A DNA stretch of 64,000 bases from Shewanella sp. GD04112. GTDB taxonomy: Bacteria; Pseudomonadota; Gammaproteobacteria; Enterobacterales; Shewanellaceae. The position numbers and the translations under genes are program-made. Positions 38,411-47,861 of the stretch are shown here, piece by piece; position 1 is the first letter of the stretch; the number at the start of each line of letters is the position of its first letter. The notes beneath the pieces were generated by a model. That model saw only the letters and a list, made by a program, of their open reading frames with translations, made no database searches and was not told the DNA's origin. Location of the stretch: positions 1,116,001 through 1,180,000 of the forward strand of contig NZ_JAOEAL010000001.1 in assembly GCF_029835735.1 (NCBI RefSeq). Direction: 5' to 3'.

Positions 38411-39586
38411 TTAGCTAAACCAACCAGAAAACAGTTGCTTAAAGTAATCAACTAATTTGCTGAACCAGCTGCCTTCATTGACTTCTTGCAGGGTAACCAG
38501 CGGGAATTGCGCAATATCTTTGCCATCTAACTGGAAGTATAAGCGGCCAACGGTTTCACCTTTTTTCAGTGGTGCATCCAGTGGCTTAGTCAGTTCGAAG
38601 TTGGCTTTTAAGTCTTTCGCACGGCCACGGCTGATGGTTATTGGGGTATCAGTTGCGACACCTAAATCGACAGTGCTCTTATCGCCGTACCAAATTTGTT
38701 GGGTCACGAAGCTGTCGCCCGCCTTGTAAGGGGTTACGGTTTCGAAGAAACGGAAACCATAGGTCAGCAGCTTTTTACTTTCGGCTTTACGGGCGGCTTC
38801 ACTCTGGGTGCCCATGACCACTGAAATTAAACGCATACCGTCTTTGGTGGCAGATGCAACTAAGTTATAACCCGCGCCAGAGGTGTGGCCGGTTTTGATA
38901 CCGTCGACATTCATGCTGTTATCCCACAGCAGACCGTTACGGTTATATTGCTTGATACCGTTGAAGGTATAATATTTTTCGCTGTAGACACGGTATTCTT
39001 CAGGCACGTCACGGATAAGTGCGGCACCTAATAACGCCATATCGTAGGCGGTTGATTTGTGGTTTTCAGAGTCTAAACCGTGGGAGTTTTCGAAGTAGCT
39101 GTCACGCATGCCAAGCTGCTTCGCCCATGAGTTCATCATGTCGACGAAGGCGCCTTCGGTGCCAGCAATGTGTTCGGCCATGGCCACACAGGCATCGTTA
39201 CCCGATTGGATGATGATGCCGCGGTTTAAGTCGGAAACCTTAACGGTTTTACCCACTTCGATGAACATTTTTGATGAGTCAGAGAAGTTCTTCGACCACG
39301 CATTTTTACTGATGGTCACATCATCATCTGGGGATACGTTACCGGCTTTGATTTCTTGACCAATCACATAACTGGTCATCATCTTCGTTAAGCTGGCTGG
39401 GTTTAAGCTTTCGTAGGCATTTTCTTCGGCAATGATTTGGCCCGAGTAATAATCCATCAAGACGTAAGCCTTGGCGGCAACTGTAGGTGCATCAGGGGTA
39501 ACAATCGGCTGCGCAGCATAAACAGGAAGAGAAACACTCGAAATTAGCAGCAATGTTTTAATGGGACTTTTTACAAAATTCATCAT
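38411..39586 (-). CDS. dacA: D-alanyl-D-alanine carboxypeptidase (PBP5/6 type)
   Basis: Removes the terminal D-Ala of peptidoglycan side chains. Started at MMNFVKSP (391 residues) because a signal peptide (to about SLPVYAA) follows; the longer frame would bury it. Catalytic motifs are SLTK (Ser nucleophile), SGN and KTGHTSG. The C-terminus carries a beta-rich domain and an amphipathic anchor (WFSKLVDYFKQLFSGWF) that binds the inner membrane. The precise PBP5 versus PBP6 paralogue cannot be settled by eye. Confidence 0.95.
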   Translation of the reverse strand: MMNFVKSPIKTLLLISSVSLPVYAAQPIVTPDAPTVAAKAYVLMDYYSGQIIAEENAYESLNPASLTKMMTSYVIGQEIKAGNVSPDDDVTISKNAWSKNFSDSSKMFIEVGKTVKVSDLNRGIIIQSGNDACVAMAEHIAGTEGAFVDMMNSWAKQLGMRDSYFENSHGLDSENHKSTAYDMALLGAALIRDVPEEYRVYSEKYYTFNGIKQYNRNGLLWDNSMNVDGIKTGHTSGAGYNLVASATKDGMRLISVVMGTQSEAARKAESKKLLTYGFRFFETVTPYKAGDSFVTQQIWYGDKSTVDLGVATDTPITISRGRAKDLKANFELTKPLDAPLKKGETVGRLYFQLDGKDIAQFPLVTLQEVNEGSWFSKLVDYFKQLFSGWFS

Positions 39587-39730
39587 TAACTTAGCACGTC
39601 TTTTTGGTTGTATTGAAAGAAAAGGCAAAATAGTTTCGCGAGTATACCACCCTTCGACAAAGGTTTTCAGTGAAGGTTCCTTCATCTGGGGTATTTTTAA
39701 GCTAAATCTATATCTTATAGTGAGCGGTCA

Positions 39731-40573
39731 CTACTCCAAAACCATATAGCCTTCGGGGTAACCGTCTTGTTTCACTTTATTGAGTAATCGGTCGGCCAGT
39801 TCGGTTTGGCCAATTGGACCGAGCTGTAGTCTATACATATTGTTTGCCGGTTGTACACGGGTCTTGACCTGATATTTCTTCTCCAGATCCTTCGCCATTT
39901 TGTTCAGCCTATGCTGATCCTTTGAAGCCACCAATTGTATGTAATGATTGCCTGAGGATTGAATACTGGCGATAGCCGATTGTGTCGCGGCCTGAGTGCC
40001 AATATAGATCACATCCAGCTTAATTCGCGCGGTACCTGTGCCTAACATACCCAGCTTATAAGCGGCGGCGTAGGATAAGTCCAAAATCCGGTCCGAATGG
40101 AAAGGGCCACGATCATTAATCCGAATAATGACCTGCTTATTGTTATCTAAGTTAGTGACGCGAGCATAGCTTGGCAATGGCAATGTCTTGTGTGCACCAG
40201 ACATGCCATACATGTCGTAGGGCTCGCCATTCGATGTCTCATAGCCGTGGAATTTCTCACCGTACCATGAGGCGCGGCCAGTCTCGGAAAAGCCTTGGCC
40301 CGAATCTAATACCGTATAGGACTCACCATAAACCGTGTAAGGTTTATTACCGCGACGGCTGTAAGGCTCGTATTTTGGGGTCGCGTTTGGCACATGATCC
40401 ACATTGGGTGGATTGATGGGCATCTTATCGTTTTTTAGCGCATAGCGGCCCTTGTTGGGATCCATGTTCTTGTTCTTCTCGCTGGCCGAGCCAGAATTAG
40501 AACTCGAGCAGGCCGCGAGCGCAAAACAGCAGCCGAGCATCAAGAGCTGTAAAAGATTATTTCTTAGCGTCAT
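39731..40573 (-). CDS. rlpA: Septal ring lytic transglycosylase RlpA
   Basis: Lipoprotein acting on denuded glycans at the septum. 280 residues: lipobox LAAC (Cys22), double-psi barrel with GRASWYGEKFHGYETSNGE and INDRGPFHSDRILDLS (catalytic Asp/His), and C-terminal SPOR domain (about 200-280, HYIQLVASKDQHRL) that binds septal peptidoglycan. Its ATG lies 17 bp inside mltB, so translation is coupled. Confidence 0.96.
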   Translation of the reverse strand: MTLRNNLLQLLMLGCCFALAACSSSNSGSASEKNKNMDPNKGRYALKNDKMPINPPNVDHVPNATPKYEPYSRRGNKPYTVYGESYTVLDSGQGFSETGRASWYGEKFHGYETSNGEPYDMYGMSGAHKTLPLPSYARVTNLDNNKQVIIRINDRGPFHSDRILDLSYAAAYKLGMLGTGTARIKLDVIYIGTQAATQSAIASIQSSGNHYIQLVASKDQHRLNKMAKDLEKKYQVKTRVQPANNMYRLQLGPIGQTELADRLLNKVKQDGYPEGYMVLE

Positions 40574-41621
40574 GTTGTTGCTTCAGTTGTTGGCTAAATT
40601 GGTAAACGGCCATGGAATACAAAGGGCTACGGTTATAACGGGTGATCACATAAAAGTTATTGAGTCCTAACCAGTAGTCCTTGCTATCCACTTGTTCCAG
40701 CTCGATAAGCATGGCCTTTTGCGAGGCATTTAAATCGCGGGCGGTGGCCAGCGATAAACTTGGGGAGAGAATATCAGAAACCTTGTACTGCAACTTCTCG
40801 CCGGCCCACACTTTGGCTTTAGGCGCATTGGCACTGCTGTTCACTAAAGGAAGCGCAACGGGCGCGTGCAATTGCCAGCCGTGTTCATGGAAATAATTGG
40901 CAACACTGCCAATGGCATCCTCTGGACTCTGGAGTAAATCACGGTTGCCGCTGCCATCAAAATCCACGGCATAGTGGCGGTAGCTTGACGGAATAAACTG
41001 ACCAAAGCCCATGGCGCCAGCGTAAGAACCCTTGAGGCTATTGATATCTAAGTGTTCTTCTTTTACCAGCTTCATCAGCTCGCCAAATTCCTTGCGAAAG
41101 AAAGTGGCTCTTGGCTCGTAATAAAACCCTAAGGTATAGAGCGCGTCGATTACCGGATAATTGCCCGTGTACTGACCATAGAAGGTTTCGATACCAATAA
41201 TGGCCACAATAATTTGTGGCTCAACTTGGTATTGAGTGGCAGCTTTGGCAATCGTCGCCTCGTGTTTTTTCCAGAAGGCTAGGCCCGCGTTGAGGCGTTT
41301 CTCGGTGAGGAAAATCGGATAATACTGGTGCCAAGGCTTAGCTTCCCAAGGGCGAGAAATCGCATCGATAACCGCTTGGTTGTAGTTGGCTTTGGCCAAG
41401 AAACTTTCCACTTCGGCTTGAGTAAAGCCTTGTGCCATTTGGGTTTTAATAAACTCCGCCTTTAAGGCCTCGGGCAATACAGGTGTTGGCGCCTGTGTGG
41501 TCACGGCCGCGCTTGGTGGCGGTGTCGTTGTTGCTGGCTCGTTCGCTGTTGAGCAGCCAATGAGGTATGAACTGAGGCAAAGCACTGCCAGTGGAGCCAA
41601 ACAAGCTCGAAGAATAGGCAT
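40557..41621 (-). CDS. mltB: Lytic murein transglycosylase B-type
   Basis: Cleaves glycan strands of peptidoglycan. 354 residues with signal and lipobox IGC (Cys near 23), the SLT domain starting FLTEKRLNAGLAFW, catalytic Glu in IIGIETFYGQYTG and the AMGFGQFIPSSYRHYAVDFDG motif. The C-terminal YVITRYNRSPLYSMAVYQFS is typical of MltB. Lies in the classic mrdA-rodA-mltB-rlpA-dacA order. Confidence 0.95.
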   Translation of the reverse strand: MPILRACLAPLAVLCLSSYLIGCSTANEPATTTPPPSAAVTTQAPTPVLPEALKAEFIKTQMAQGFTQAEVESFLAKANYNQAVIDAISRPWEAKPWHQYYPIFLTEKRLNAGLAFWKKHEATIAKAATQYQVEPQIIVAIIGIETFYGQYTGNYPVIDALYTLGFYYEPRATFFRKEFGELMKLVKEEHLDINSLKGSYAGAMGFGQFIPSSYRHYAVDFDGSGNRDLLQSPEDAIGSVANYFHEHGWQLHAPVALPLVNSSANAPKAKVWAGEKLQYKVSDILSPSLSLATARDLNASQKAMLIELEQVDSKDYWLGLNNFYVITRYNRSPLYSMAVYQFSQQLKQQHDAKK

Positions 41622-41638
41622 TAAGAAGTCCCTAAAAA

Positions 41639-42742
41639 TTATCTATCTACAAAACGTCTATGGGTATGAATGCTCATAAGAATGCCAAACCCTGTCATCA
41701 ATGTCAGCATGGAAGTGCCACCATAACTGACAAGGGGTAAAGGTACACCCACCACAGGCAGGATACCTGAAACCATACCAATATTCACAAAAACATAAAC
41801 GAAGAAAGTCAATGTGATACTGCCGGCAAGGAGTCTGGCAAAGCTAGTTTGCGCCCGAGAGGCGATGACTAAGCCGCGTCCGATGATGTACAGATACATC
41901 AGGAGCAGGATAATACTGCCTATCAGGCCAAACTCTTCACCGATCACCGCAAAGATAAAGTCGGTGTGACGTTCGGGGATAAATTCTAATTGGGATTGAG
42001 TGCCATCGAGCCAACCTTTACCCCAGAGGCCACCAGAGCCGATGGCTATTTTCGATTGGATAATATGGTAACCCGCACCTAAGGGATCCTGCTCTGGATC
42101 GAGTAGGGTCAATACGCGGGTTCTTTGGTAATCGTGCATCAGGAAGTACCAAAGGATCGGTAAGAAGGCTAATACGGCGGCAATAAAACCGCCCACAATT
42201 GCCCAGCTCATGCCCGATAAAAACAGCACGAAAATGCCCGATGCGGCAACCAAAATCGAGGTGCCTAAGTCAGGTTGTTTGGCAATTAAAAGCGTCGGCA
42301 CTAAGAGGATCACCGCTGCGCCCGCAAGGTAGCGTTTCTTCGGTGGCAGAGGGAACTTACTGATATACCAAGCCATAGTAATGGGGAAGGCGAGTTTAAT
42401 CAGCTCCGAAGGCTGAAACTCCATAAAGCCTAAGTTCAACCAGCGCTGTGCGCCTTTGTTAATTTCCCCAAAAAAATGTACCCCAAGCAGCAGCACAATC
42501 CCCGCAAGGTAAATCGGTAGGGCCCAGCGTTTGAGCGCCTCGGGATTGATCTGCGCCATAGTAAACATAATGCCTAGGGATAAAAACATCCTAAACAGTT
42601 GACGCTCCATCATGCCAAGATCTTCACCGCTGGCGGAGTAGATAACAAACAGGCCAAAGCCCATGACGGCAAACAGGCCGAGCAGTAAGGGCAAGTCGAT
42701 ATGCAATCGTTGCCAGATGTTTTGACGTTGATGGGCACTCAT
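41639..42742 (-). CDS. rodA: Rod-shape peptidoglycan polymerase RodA (MrdB)
   Basis: SEDS-family glycosyltransferase that polymerises lipid II with PBP2. 367 residues starting at the Met of MSAHQRQN, which overlaps the mrdA stop as ATGA; an upstream in-frame Met gives 372. About ten membrane helices; signatures [58 protein letters not shown] and [11 protein letters not shown]. Confidence 0.97.
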   Translation of the reverse strand: MSAHQRQNIWQRLHIDLPLLLGLFAVMGFGLFVIYSASGEDLGMMERQLFRMFLSLGIMFTMAQINPEALKRWALPIYLAGIVLLLGVHFFGEINKGAQRWLNLGFMEFQPSELIKLAFPITMAWYISKFPLPPKKRYLAGAAVILLVPTLLIAKQPDLGTSILVAASGIFVLFLSGMSWAIVGGFIAAVLAFLPILWYFLMHDYQRTRVLTLLDPEQDPLGAGYHIIQSKIAIGSGGLWGKGWLDGTQSQLEFIPERHTDFIFAVIGEEFGLIGSIILLLMYLYIIGRGLVIASRAQTSFARLLAGSITLTFFVYVFVNIGMVSGILPVVGVPLPLVSYGGTSMLTLMTGFGILMSIHTHRRFVDR

Positions 42743-44595
42743 GGCGTTGGTTTCCAAGTGTCTCTTAGCATGTATTCATCGAGCATAGCGCGGGCGACTG
42801 GGCCTGCGTTTGCGCCACCCCAGCCGGCGTTTTCCATTACCACAGCGAGGACGATTTTAGGATCTTCAAAGGGCGCGTAGGCGACCACGAGGGCGTTATC
42901 GCGGAAATGCTCGGCAATTTTATTGGCATCGTACTTAGTGTTTTCGGCCACGCCAATGACCTGCGCCGTACCGGTTTTCATCGCAGCCGTGTAACTGGCG
43001 TCGGTGAAGCGAGACTTATGAGCCGTTTGGCGCATCGCTTCATTAATGATTTTCCAGTTGCGCGGATTTTTAAGCTCAATCGGCGGTAACTCGTTAATTG
43101 GTGAGTCAATTTTGGCCGTATTATCCTTAATCGACTTTAACAAATGTGGCGGGAAGCGGCGGCCATCGTTGGCGAGAATGGCGGTGGCGCTGGCCAATTG
43201 CAATGGCGTGGCGGTCCAGTAACCTTGGCCGATACCGACAGAAATGGTGTCACCAATATACCAAGCTTGGTTGTATTTTAAGCGTTTCCAGTCCTTCGAT
43301 GGCATATTGCCCGCCGACTCTTCGAAAATATCGACACCGGTATTTTGTCCAAAGCCGAATTGCTCCATAAAGCGGGCGATAGGATCGACACCGATTTTAT
43401 AAGCCAATTCATAGAAGTAGGTATCGCAGGATTCCACGATGGCGCTGTAGACGTTCACCCAGCCATGGCCCCAACGTTTCCAGTCGCGGTATTTACGCTC
43501 AACGCCAGGGATTTGCCAAAAGCCAGGGTCCCAAATACGAGTGTGTTCGGTGACGGCTTTTTCATCTAACCCCAGTAGGGCGATAATGGGTTTGACCGTC
43601 GAAGCTGGCGCATACTGACCTTGGGTCGCGCGGTTAATCAGTGGGCGAGATTTATCGTTTAATAAATCACTGTAATCTTTGCTGTTAATCCCTTGAACGA
43701 ACTGATTCGGGTCGTAACTAGGGCTTGAGACTAGGGCTAAGATGCCGCCGTCCCTCGGGTCGATAGCGACAATTGAGCCACGGTGACCTTGGAGTAATTC
43801 CACCGCCTTTTGCTGCAATTGCAAATCTAGGGTTAAGTAAATATCTTGCCCCGGCTCCGGCGGTACGATTTTAAGGGTACGGATAGTTCGGCCGCGGTTG
43901 TTCACTTCTTCTTCGAGGTGACCCGGCGTGCCGTGTAGCAGAGATTCATAAAACTTTTCAATGCCTTGCTTACCAATATCCTTGGTGGCGGCATAGTTCT
44001 TCCATTGATCGTTACGCTCCAATTGGGCGCGATCGCGGGTGTTGATTTTGCCTACATAGCCCAGCACATGGGTGAGCTGGCTCGCATAGGGGTAGTTACG
44101 CTTTAAACCCGCCTCGACGGAAATACCGGGAAAGCGATGCTGGTTCACGCTAAAAATCGCCACTTGTTCTTCAGTCAGCTGATTTTTAAGGGTAAGCGGC
44201 TTAAAGCGGCGGTGAAACTTTAAGGCGTCGGTAAAGGTTTCGCGCTCATCTGGGGTGATTTCGATTAACTTGCCTAGCTCGTCCAAGGTCTCGGACATAT
44301 TGGCAATTTTCTCAGGCACCAGATCGAGGGAGTAAAAGGGTTGGTTTTCGGCGAGGAGTACGCCGTTTCTGTCGTAAATCAGGCCACGGCTTGGAGCGAT
44401 GGGCACGACACGAATACGGTTGTCATTAGAACGTGTTGCGTAATCTTTATAGGATTCAACCTGAAGGTGATAAAGATTGGTCACCAACACGCTCAGGAGG
44501 GCGACTACACAAAAAAAAGTGAACAGCGCACGGCGCTTAAACAGTGACGCCTCGGCGGCGTGGTCGTGCATGGTTATCCGCTTTTTTGGCGACAC
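42739..44595 (-). CDS. mrdA: Penicillin-binding protein 2 (MrdA)
   Basis: Transpeptidase of the elongasome. 618 residues starting from a GTG nine bases after GGAG (an ATG at 44571 is an alternative). One N-terminal membrane helix, dimerisation domain with [22 protein letters not shown], and catalytic motifs APASTVKP (Ser), the SxN region ESCDTYFYE, and KTGTAQV. It lacks the longer C-terminal tail of the E. coli protein. First of the mrdA-rodA pair. Confidence 0.97.
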   Translation of the reverse strand: MSPKKRITMHDHAAEASLFKRRALFTFFCVVALLSVLVTNLYHLQVESYKDYATRSNDNRIRVVPIAPSRGLIYDRNGVLLAENQPFYSLDLVPEKIANMSETLDELGKLIEITPDERETFTDALKFHRRFKPLTLKNQLTEEQVAIFSVNQHRFPGISVEAGLKRNYPYASQLTHVLGYVGKINTRDRAQLERNDQWKNYAATKDIGKQGIEKFYESLLHGTPGHLEEEVNNRGRTIRTLKIVPPEPGQDIYLTLDLQLQQKAVELLQGHRGSIVAIDPRDGGILALVSSPSYDPNQFVQGINSKDYSDLLNDKSRPLINRATQGQYAPASTVKPIIALLGLDEKAVTEHTRIWDPGFWQIPGVERKYRDWKRWGHGWVNVYSAIVESCDTYFYELAYKIGVDPIARFMEQFGFGQNTGVDIFEESAGNMPSKDWKRLKYNQAWYIGDTISVGIGQGYWTATPLQLASATAILANDGRRFPPHLLKSIKDNTAKIDSPINELPPIELKNPRNWKIINEAMRQTAHKSRFTDASYTAAMKTGTAQVIGVAENTKYDANKIAEHFRDNALVVAYAPFEDPKIVLAVVMENAGWGGANAGPVARAMLDEYMLRDTWKPTP

Positions 44596-44655
44596 TTAGG
44601 CTATCTCCAGCTGATCCCATCCGGGTGGTTGACACTCGTTAACATCAAGATCCCG

Positions 44656-45126
44656 CTATTCTCTGTGATAAGGGTGATTGGTGTTCACGCTCCACGCGCG
44701 GTATAAGCTTTCGGCAACCACAATCCGCACCAGAGGATGGGGCAGGGTTAATGCCGACAGGCACCAACTCTGATGGGCTGCTTCCTTACAGGCGGGCGCT
44801 AAGCCTTCGGGGCCGCCAACCAGTAAACTCACATCACGACCATCGAGTTGCCATTTGTTCATGGCGGTCGCCAGTTCTGGCGTAGTCCAGTTTTTGCCGG
44901 GAAGATCTAAGGTGACAATGTGATTGCCCTTAGGGATTGCCGCTAACATTTGCTCGCCTTCCTTTTGCAGGATACGAACGATATCAGCGTTTTTTCCGCG
45001 CTTGCCGGCAGGGATTTCGATAAGTTCCAGTGCCATATCTCGGGGGAAGCGGCGTTGGTACTCTTCAAAGCCGCGGGTGACCCAATCGGGCATCCGTGTC
45101 CCTACTGCGATAAGTTGCAACTTCAT
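44656..45126 (-). CDS. rlmH: 23S rRNA (pseudouridine1915-N3)-methyltransferase
   Basis: 156 residues of SPOUT fold. The C-terminal knot [18 protein letters not shown] and the final [21 protein letters not shown] are characteristic, and the length equals E. coli RlmH. Its ATG overlaps the rsfS stop by one base (TAATG), so translation is coupled. Confidence 0.98.
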   Translation of the reverse strand: MKLQLIAVGTRMPDWVTRGFEEYQRRFPRDMALELIEIPAGKRGKNADIVRILQKEGEQMLAAIPKGNHIVTLDLPGKNWTTPELATAMNKWQLDGRDVSLLVGGPEGLAPACKEAAHQSWCLSALTLPHPLVRIVVAESLYRAWSVNTNHPYHRE

Positions 45127-45455
45127 TAGGCTTGCTTTTCTGACCAGAGCTTTTCAAGCTGGTAGAAATCGCGGGTTTGGTCTTGCATAACATGCAGGAT
45201 CACGTTGCCCATATCCACCAATACCCATTCGCTGCTGTCGCGGCCTTCGATACCGATTGGTGGAATGCCAGCGGCTTTCGCTTCGAGCACGAGGTTTTCG
45301 GCGATCGCTTTCACGTGAGTTTTAGATGTACCTGAACAAATCACCATATAGTCGGTGATGTTAGATTGGTTGCTGACATCGATAACCACGACGTCACGGG
45401 CTTTTAAATCGTCGATTTTGTCGACAACAAACTGCTTTAATTCGGCGCTCTGCAC
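45126..45455 (-). CDS. rsfS: Ribosome silencing factor RsfS
   Basis: Binds L14 and blocks subunit joining in slow growth. I place the start at a GTG preceded by GAGG, giving 109 residues (M)[17 protein letters not shown], which aligns with E. coli. The ATG 15 bases upstream would swallow the ribosome site. Central [15 protein letters not shown] and the final YQLEKLWS are conserved. Confidence 0.94.
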   Translation of the reverse strand: MQSAELKQFVVDKIDDLKARDVVVIDVSNQSNITDYMVICSGTSKTHVKAIAENLVLEAKAAGIPPIGIEGRDSSEWVLVDMGNVILHVMQDQTRDFYQLEKLWSEKQA

Positions 45456-45572
45456 GCTGATGTACCTCATTCATTTTAAATAGCGCGCTAGTATATCAGT
45501 CTTAAGCGGGGGAATACATTCTCTTAGCGATCTTAGCGGCTGAGTTTGTACTCTTAGCGCTTGATTTTCAGC

Positions 45573-46211
45573 CTAAGAAAAATAAAGCCGTTGTTTTTGA
45601 ATGTAATTTAGAGTGACGGGTAGGAGGGCGTCCTGTGGAATTTCCCCCATGGCCAGCTGTGAGCGAATTTGAGTGGACGAAATATCCTGTGGGCTGATGT
45701 CGACGGTAAAGATGCGCCCATGTTGCGGCTCGCTTGAGTGACTTAAGGCTTCAAGCGTTGCGTGACGTGCGCTGAGTTCATGCTGCATTGGGTGCCCTTC
45801 GGCTAAATGCCAGCCCGGGCGCTGACATACCACAATATTGGCTAATTCAAACAGTTGCAGCCATTTATGCCAGCTTTGCAGGTGAATAAACGAATCCATC
45901 CCCATAATAAAAAACAGTTCGTCATCGGGATAAAGCCGACTTAACTGCTGAAGGGTGACAACCGTATAGGATGGGCTGTCGCGTTTAGCTTCGATATCAC
46001 AAAGCTCAAAACCGGTTAATGCCTCACATACCTGCGCGACCATTTCGAGCCGCTGCGCCGTGCTCGAGTGGGTGGTGTTTTTATGCGGCGGAATATGGTT
46101 GGGCATCAGCAGGATTTTATCCAGCTTGAGGCTGGCTTTGACTTCCATCGCGGGGCGAATATGGCCGTAATGTATGGGGTCGAAGGTGCCGCCTAAAATA
46201 CCGATACGCAT
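45573..46211 (-). CDS. nadD: Nicotinate-nucleotide adenylyltransferase
   Basis: Adenylates nicotinate mononucleotide in NAD synthesis. 212 residues; nucleotidyltransferase start [18 protein letters not shown] (HxGH), [10 protein letters not shown], and C-terminal [12 protein letters not shown] (ISSTxIR). 12 bp downstream of holA in the same cluster. Confidence 0.97.
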   Translation of the reverse strand: MRIGILGGTFDPIHYGHIRPAMEVKASLKLDKILLMPNHIPPHKNTTHSSTAQRLEMVAQVCEALTGFELCDIEAKRDSPSYTVVTLQQLSRLYPDDELFFIMGMDSFIHLQSWHKWLQLFELANIVVCQRPGWHLAEGHPMQHELSARHATLEALSHSSEPQHGRIFTVDISPQDISSTQIRSQLAMGEIPQDALLPVTLNYIQKQRLYFS

Positions 46212-46223
46212 TCAGTCAGAGCC

Positions 46224-47255
46224 TTAATCTAAGCTGATATGGGCCAAATGGCCGTGGGCCTTAGGATCGAATAATAAGCACAGGTGGCTAAGCCCTGTCC
46301 AATCTTCATGGCCTAATTGCTTAAGGTTTAGCTCCAGCTTAGACGCGAAGGCAAGCATATGTTCGATTTGGGTGAGGCTTAAGCGCTGCAACGCGGTCTG
46401 GTACAAGGGTTTGCGTTTATCCCAAATTCGATGTTTACCAAACAAGCTATTTAAGGGCGCGCCTTGGGCTTGTTCACTCTTGAGGCTAAGCAGTAACTGC
46501 AGCTCTTTGAATAAGGCCCAGAGTAAAATCGGCATGGCCGTGCCTTCACCGTTGAGCTGGGCCAGCATATGCTGAGCACTGTCTTGACGATTATTCAGCA
46601 GTGCATCGGTGAGCTGAAACACAGTAAAGCGGGATTGATCTTCAAAGTAATGGCTTAATTCGTCGGCGCCGATGGGCTGGCTTGGGCTTAACAGTTGCAG
46701 CAACTGCATGGCCTGATCGGCGGCGAGTAAATTCCCTTCGTAGAGTGTGTACAGCATAGCGCGCGCATCGGGTTGTAAATTCAGCTTAAAGTGCGCAATT
46801 CGTGAGTCGAGCCAACGTCTGAATTGGTCGCTCTCTGGCGTAGTGCAGGGCAAATAAATCCCTAAACTATCCAAGGTTTTGAACCACTTGCTATTGGTTT
46901 GCTCGCTGGCGAGTTTGGGGCCTTCGAGGATCAGCAACACATCGGGATTTGGCGTTTGTAGTAACGCTTGTAGCGCCGCCGAACCATCAGCACCGGGTTT
47001 TGCGTTGGGCAGTGTTAGCTCAATGATGCGCCGACTAGAAAACAGGCTCATGGATTGCCATTCTTGGGTCAAGTCACCCCAGTTAAAACCCGTTTCTTGA
47101 ATTAACTGAACGCGCTCTTCAAACCCTTGGCGTTTGGCTGCTTGGCGGATCTGATCCTTGGAGGTTTCGAGCAACCAAGGATCATCACCAAAAATCAGGT
47201 AGCAAGCGTGAAGCGGATTGAGATGGCGGGAGAGTTGATCAGGATAAACACGCAT
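46224..47255 (-). CDS. holA: DNA polymerase III delta subunit
   Basis: Clamp-loader subunit that opens the beta ring. 343 residues, the same length I recall for E. coli, with LIFGDDPWLLETSKDQIRQ and the clamp-binding region near QSMSLFSSRRIIEL. The C-terminal collar helices end LEWTGLSHLC-like (EDWTGLSHLCLLFD). Downstream of lptE as in E. coli. Confidence 0.95.
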   Translation of the reverse strand: MRVYPDQLSRHLNPLHACYLIFGDDPWLLETSKDQIRQAAKRQGFEERVQLIQETGFNWGDLTQEWQSMSLFSSRRIIELTLPNAKPGADGSAALQALLQTPNPDVLLILEGPKLASEQTNSKWFKTLDSLGIYLPCTTPESDQFRRWLDSRIAHFKLNLQPDARAMLYTLYEGNLLAADQAMQLLQLLSPSQPIGADELSHYFEDQSRFTVFQLTDALLNNRQDSAQHMLAQLNGEGTAMPILLWALFKELQLLLSLKSEQAQGAPLNSLFGKHRIWDKRKPLYQTALQRLSLTQIEHMLAFASKLELNLKQLGHEDWTGLSHLCLLFDPKAHGHLAHISLD

Positions 47256-47307
47256 TTAAATCACTCTCCACATTTTATTGCAGTTCCACATTAATTTGGA
47301 CCCTGCA

Positions 47308-47802
47308 TTAATTCACCTCTGTGCTGGCCATGGATTGCAGGATCCGGTCGGCCGCCTGGATACGCATTTCTTTGACTAACAGTTCCATCTCACGGCTTTT
47401 CGCCAGTGCGGTGCGAGGGTCGTCTAAGTAATCGCGGCGAATTTCAATCTTGAAAGGCTGCGCCTCTTTGCCCGGCAAGGCCACGGCAAATTCGACGAAA
47501 TAGATAAGCTCATACTCAGCCACATTGCCCGTAGGGTAAAGTGACAGGGTAGAACGCTCTAAGGAGTCGGTGATGAGCCTTAACACTGGCACATCATTGG
47601 CAGCATCGACAATCTTGACGTTGTTCAAACGTAACCGCTCACGCACCAAACGGGTGAGTTCGCTGTATTCGTCCGAGCTGCTCAAACTGAGTTGATTGAG
47701 CTGCTCGGGGATTTGGTAGCTACGTTGAAGCTTAAAACCGCAACCTGCGCTGGTCATAATGACCAGCGCCATGATTGCGAAAGCTAAGCGTTTAATTAGC
47801 AT
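47308..47802 (-). CDS. lptE: LPS-assembly lipoprotein LptE
   Basis: Plugs the LptD barrel that inserts LPS into the outer membrane. 164 residues with signal peptide and lipobox SAGC (Cys near 21), then GFKLQRSYQIPEQLNQLSL. Only 59 bp after leuS, in the conserved leuS-lptE-holA order. Sequence conservation is low, so the call leans on context. Confidence 0.94.
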   Translation of the reverse strand: MLIKRLAFAIMALVIMTSAGCGFKLQRSYQIPEQLNQLSLSSSDEYSELTRLVRERLRLNNVKIVDAANDVPVLRLITDSLERSTLSLYPTGNVAEYELIYFVEFAVALPGKEAQPFKIEIRRDYLDDPRTALAKSREMELLVKEMRIQAADRILQSMASTEVN

Positions 47803-47861
47803 AAGTTTTCGCGGTTTCCTGTTTGTCTTGTGGACAGCATCCGTTTATCACAGCAACGATG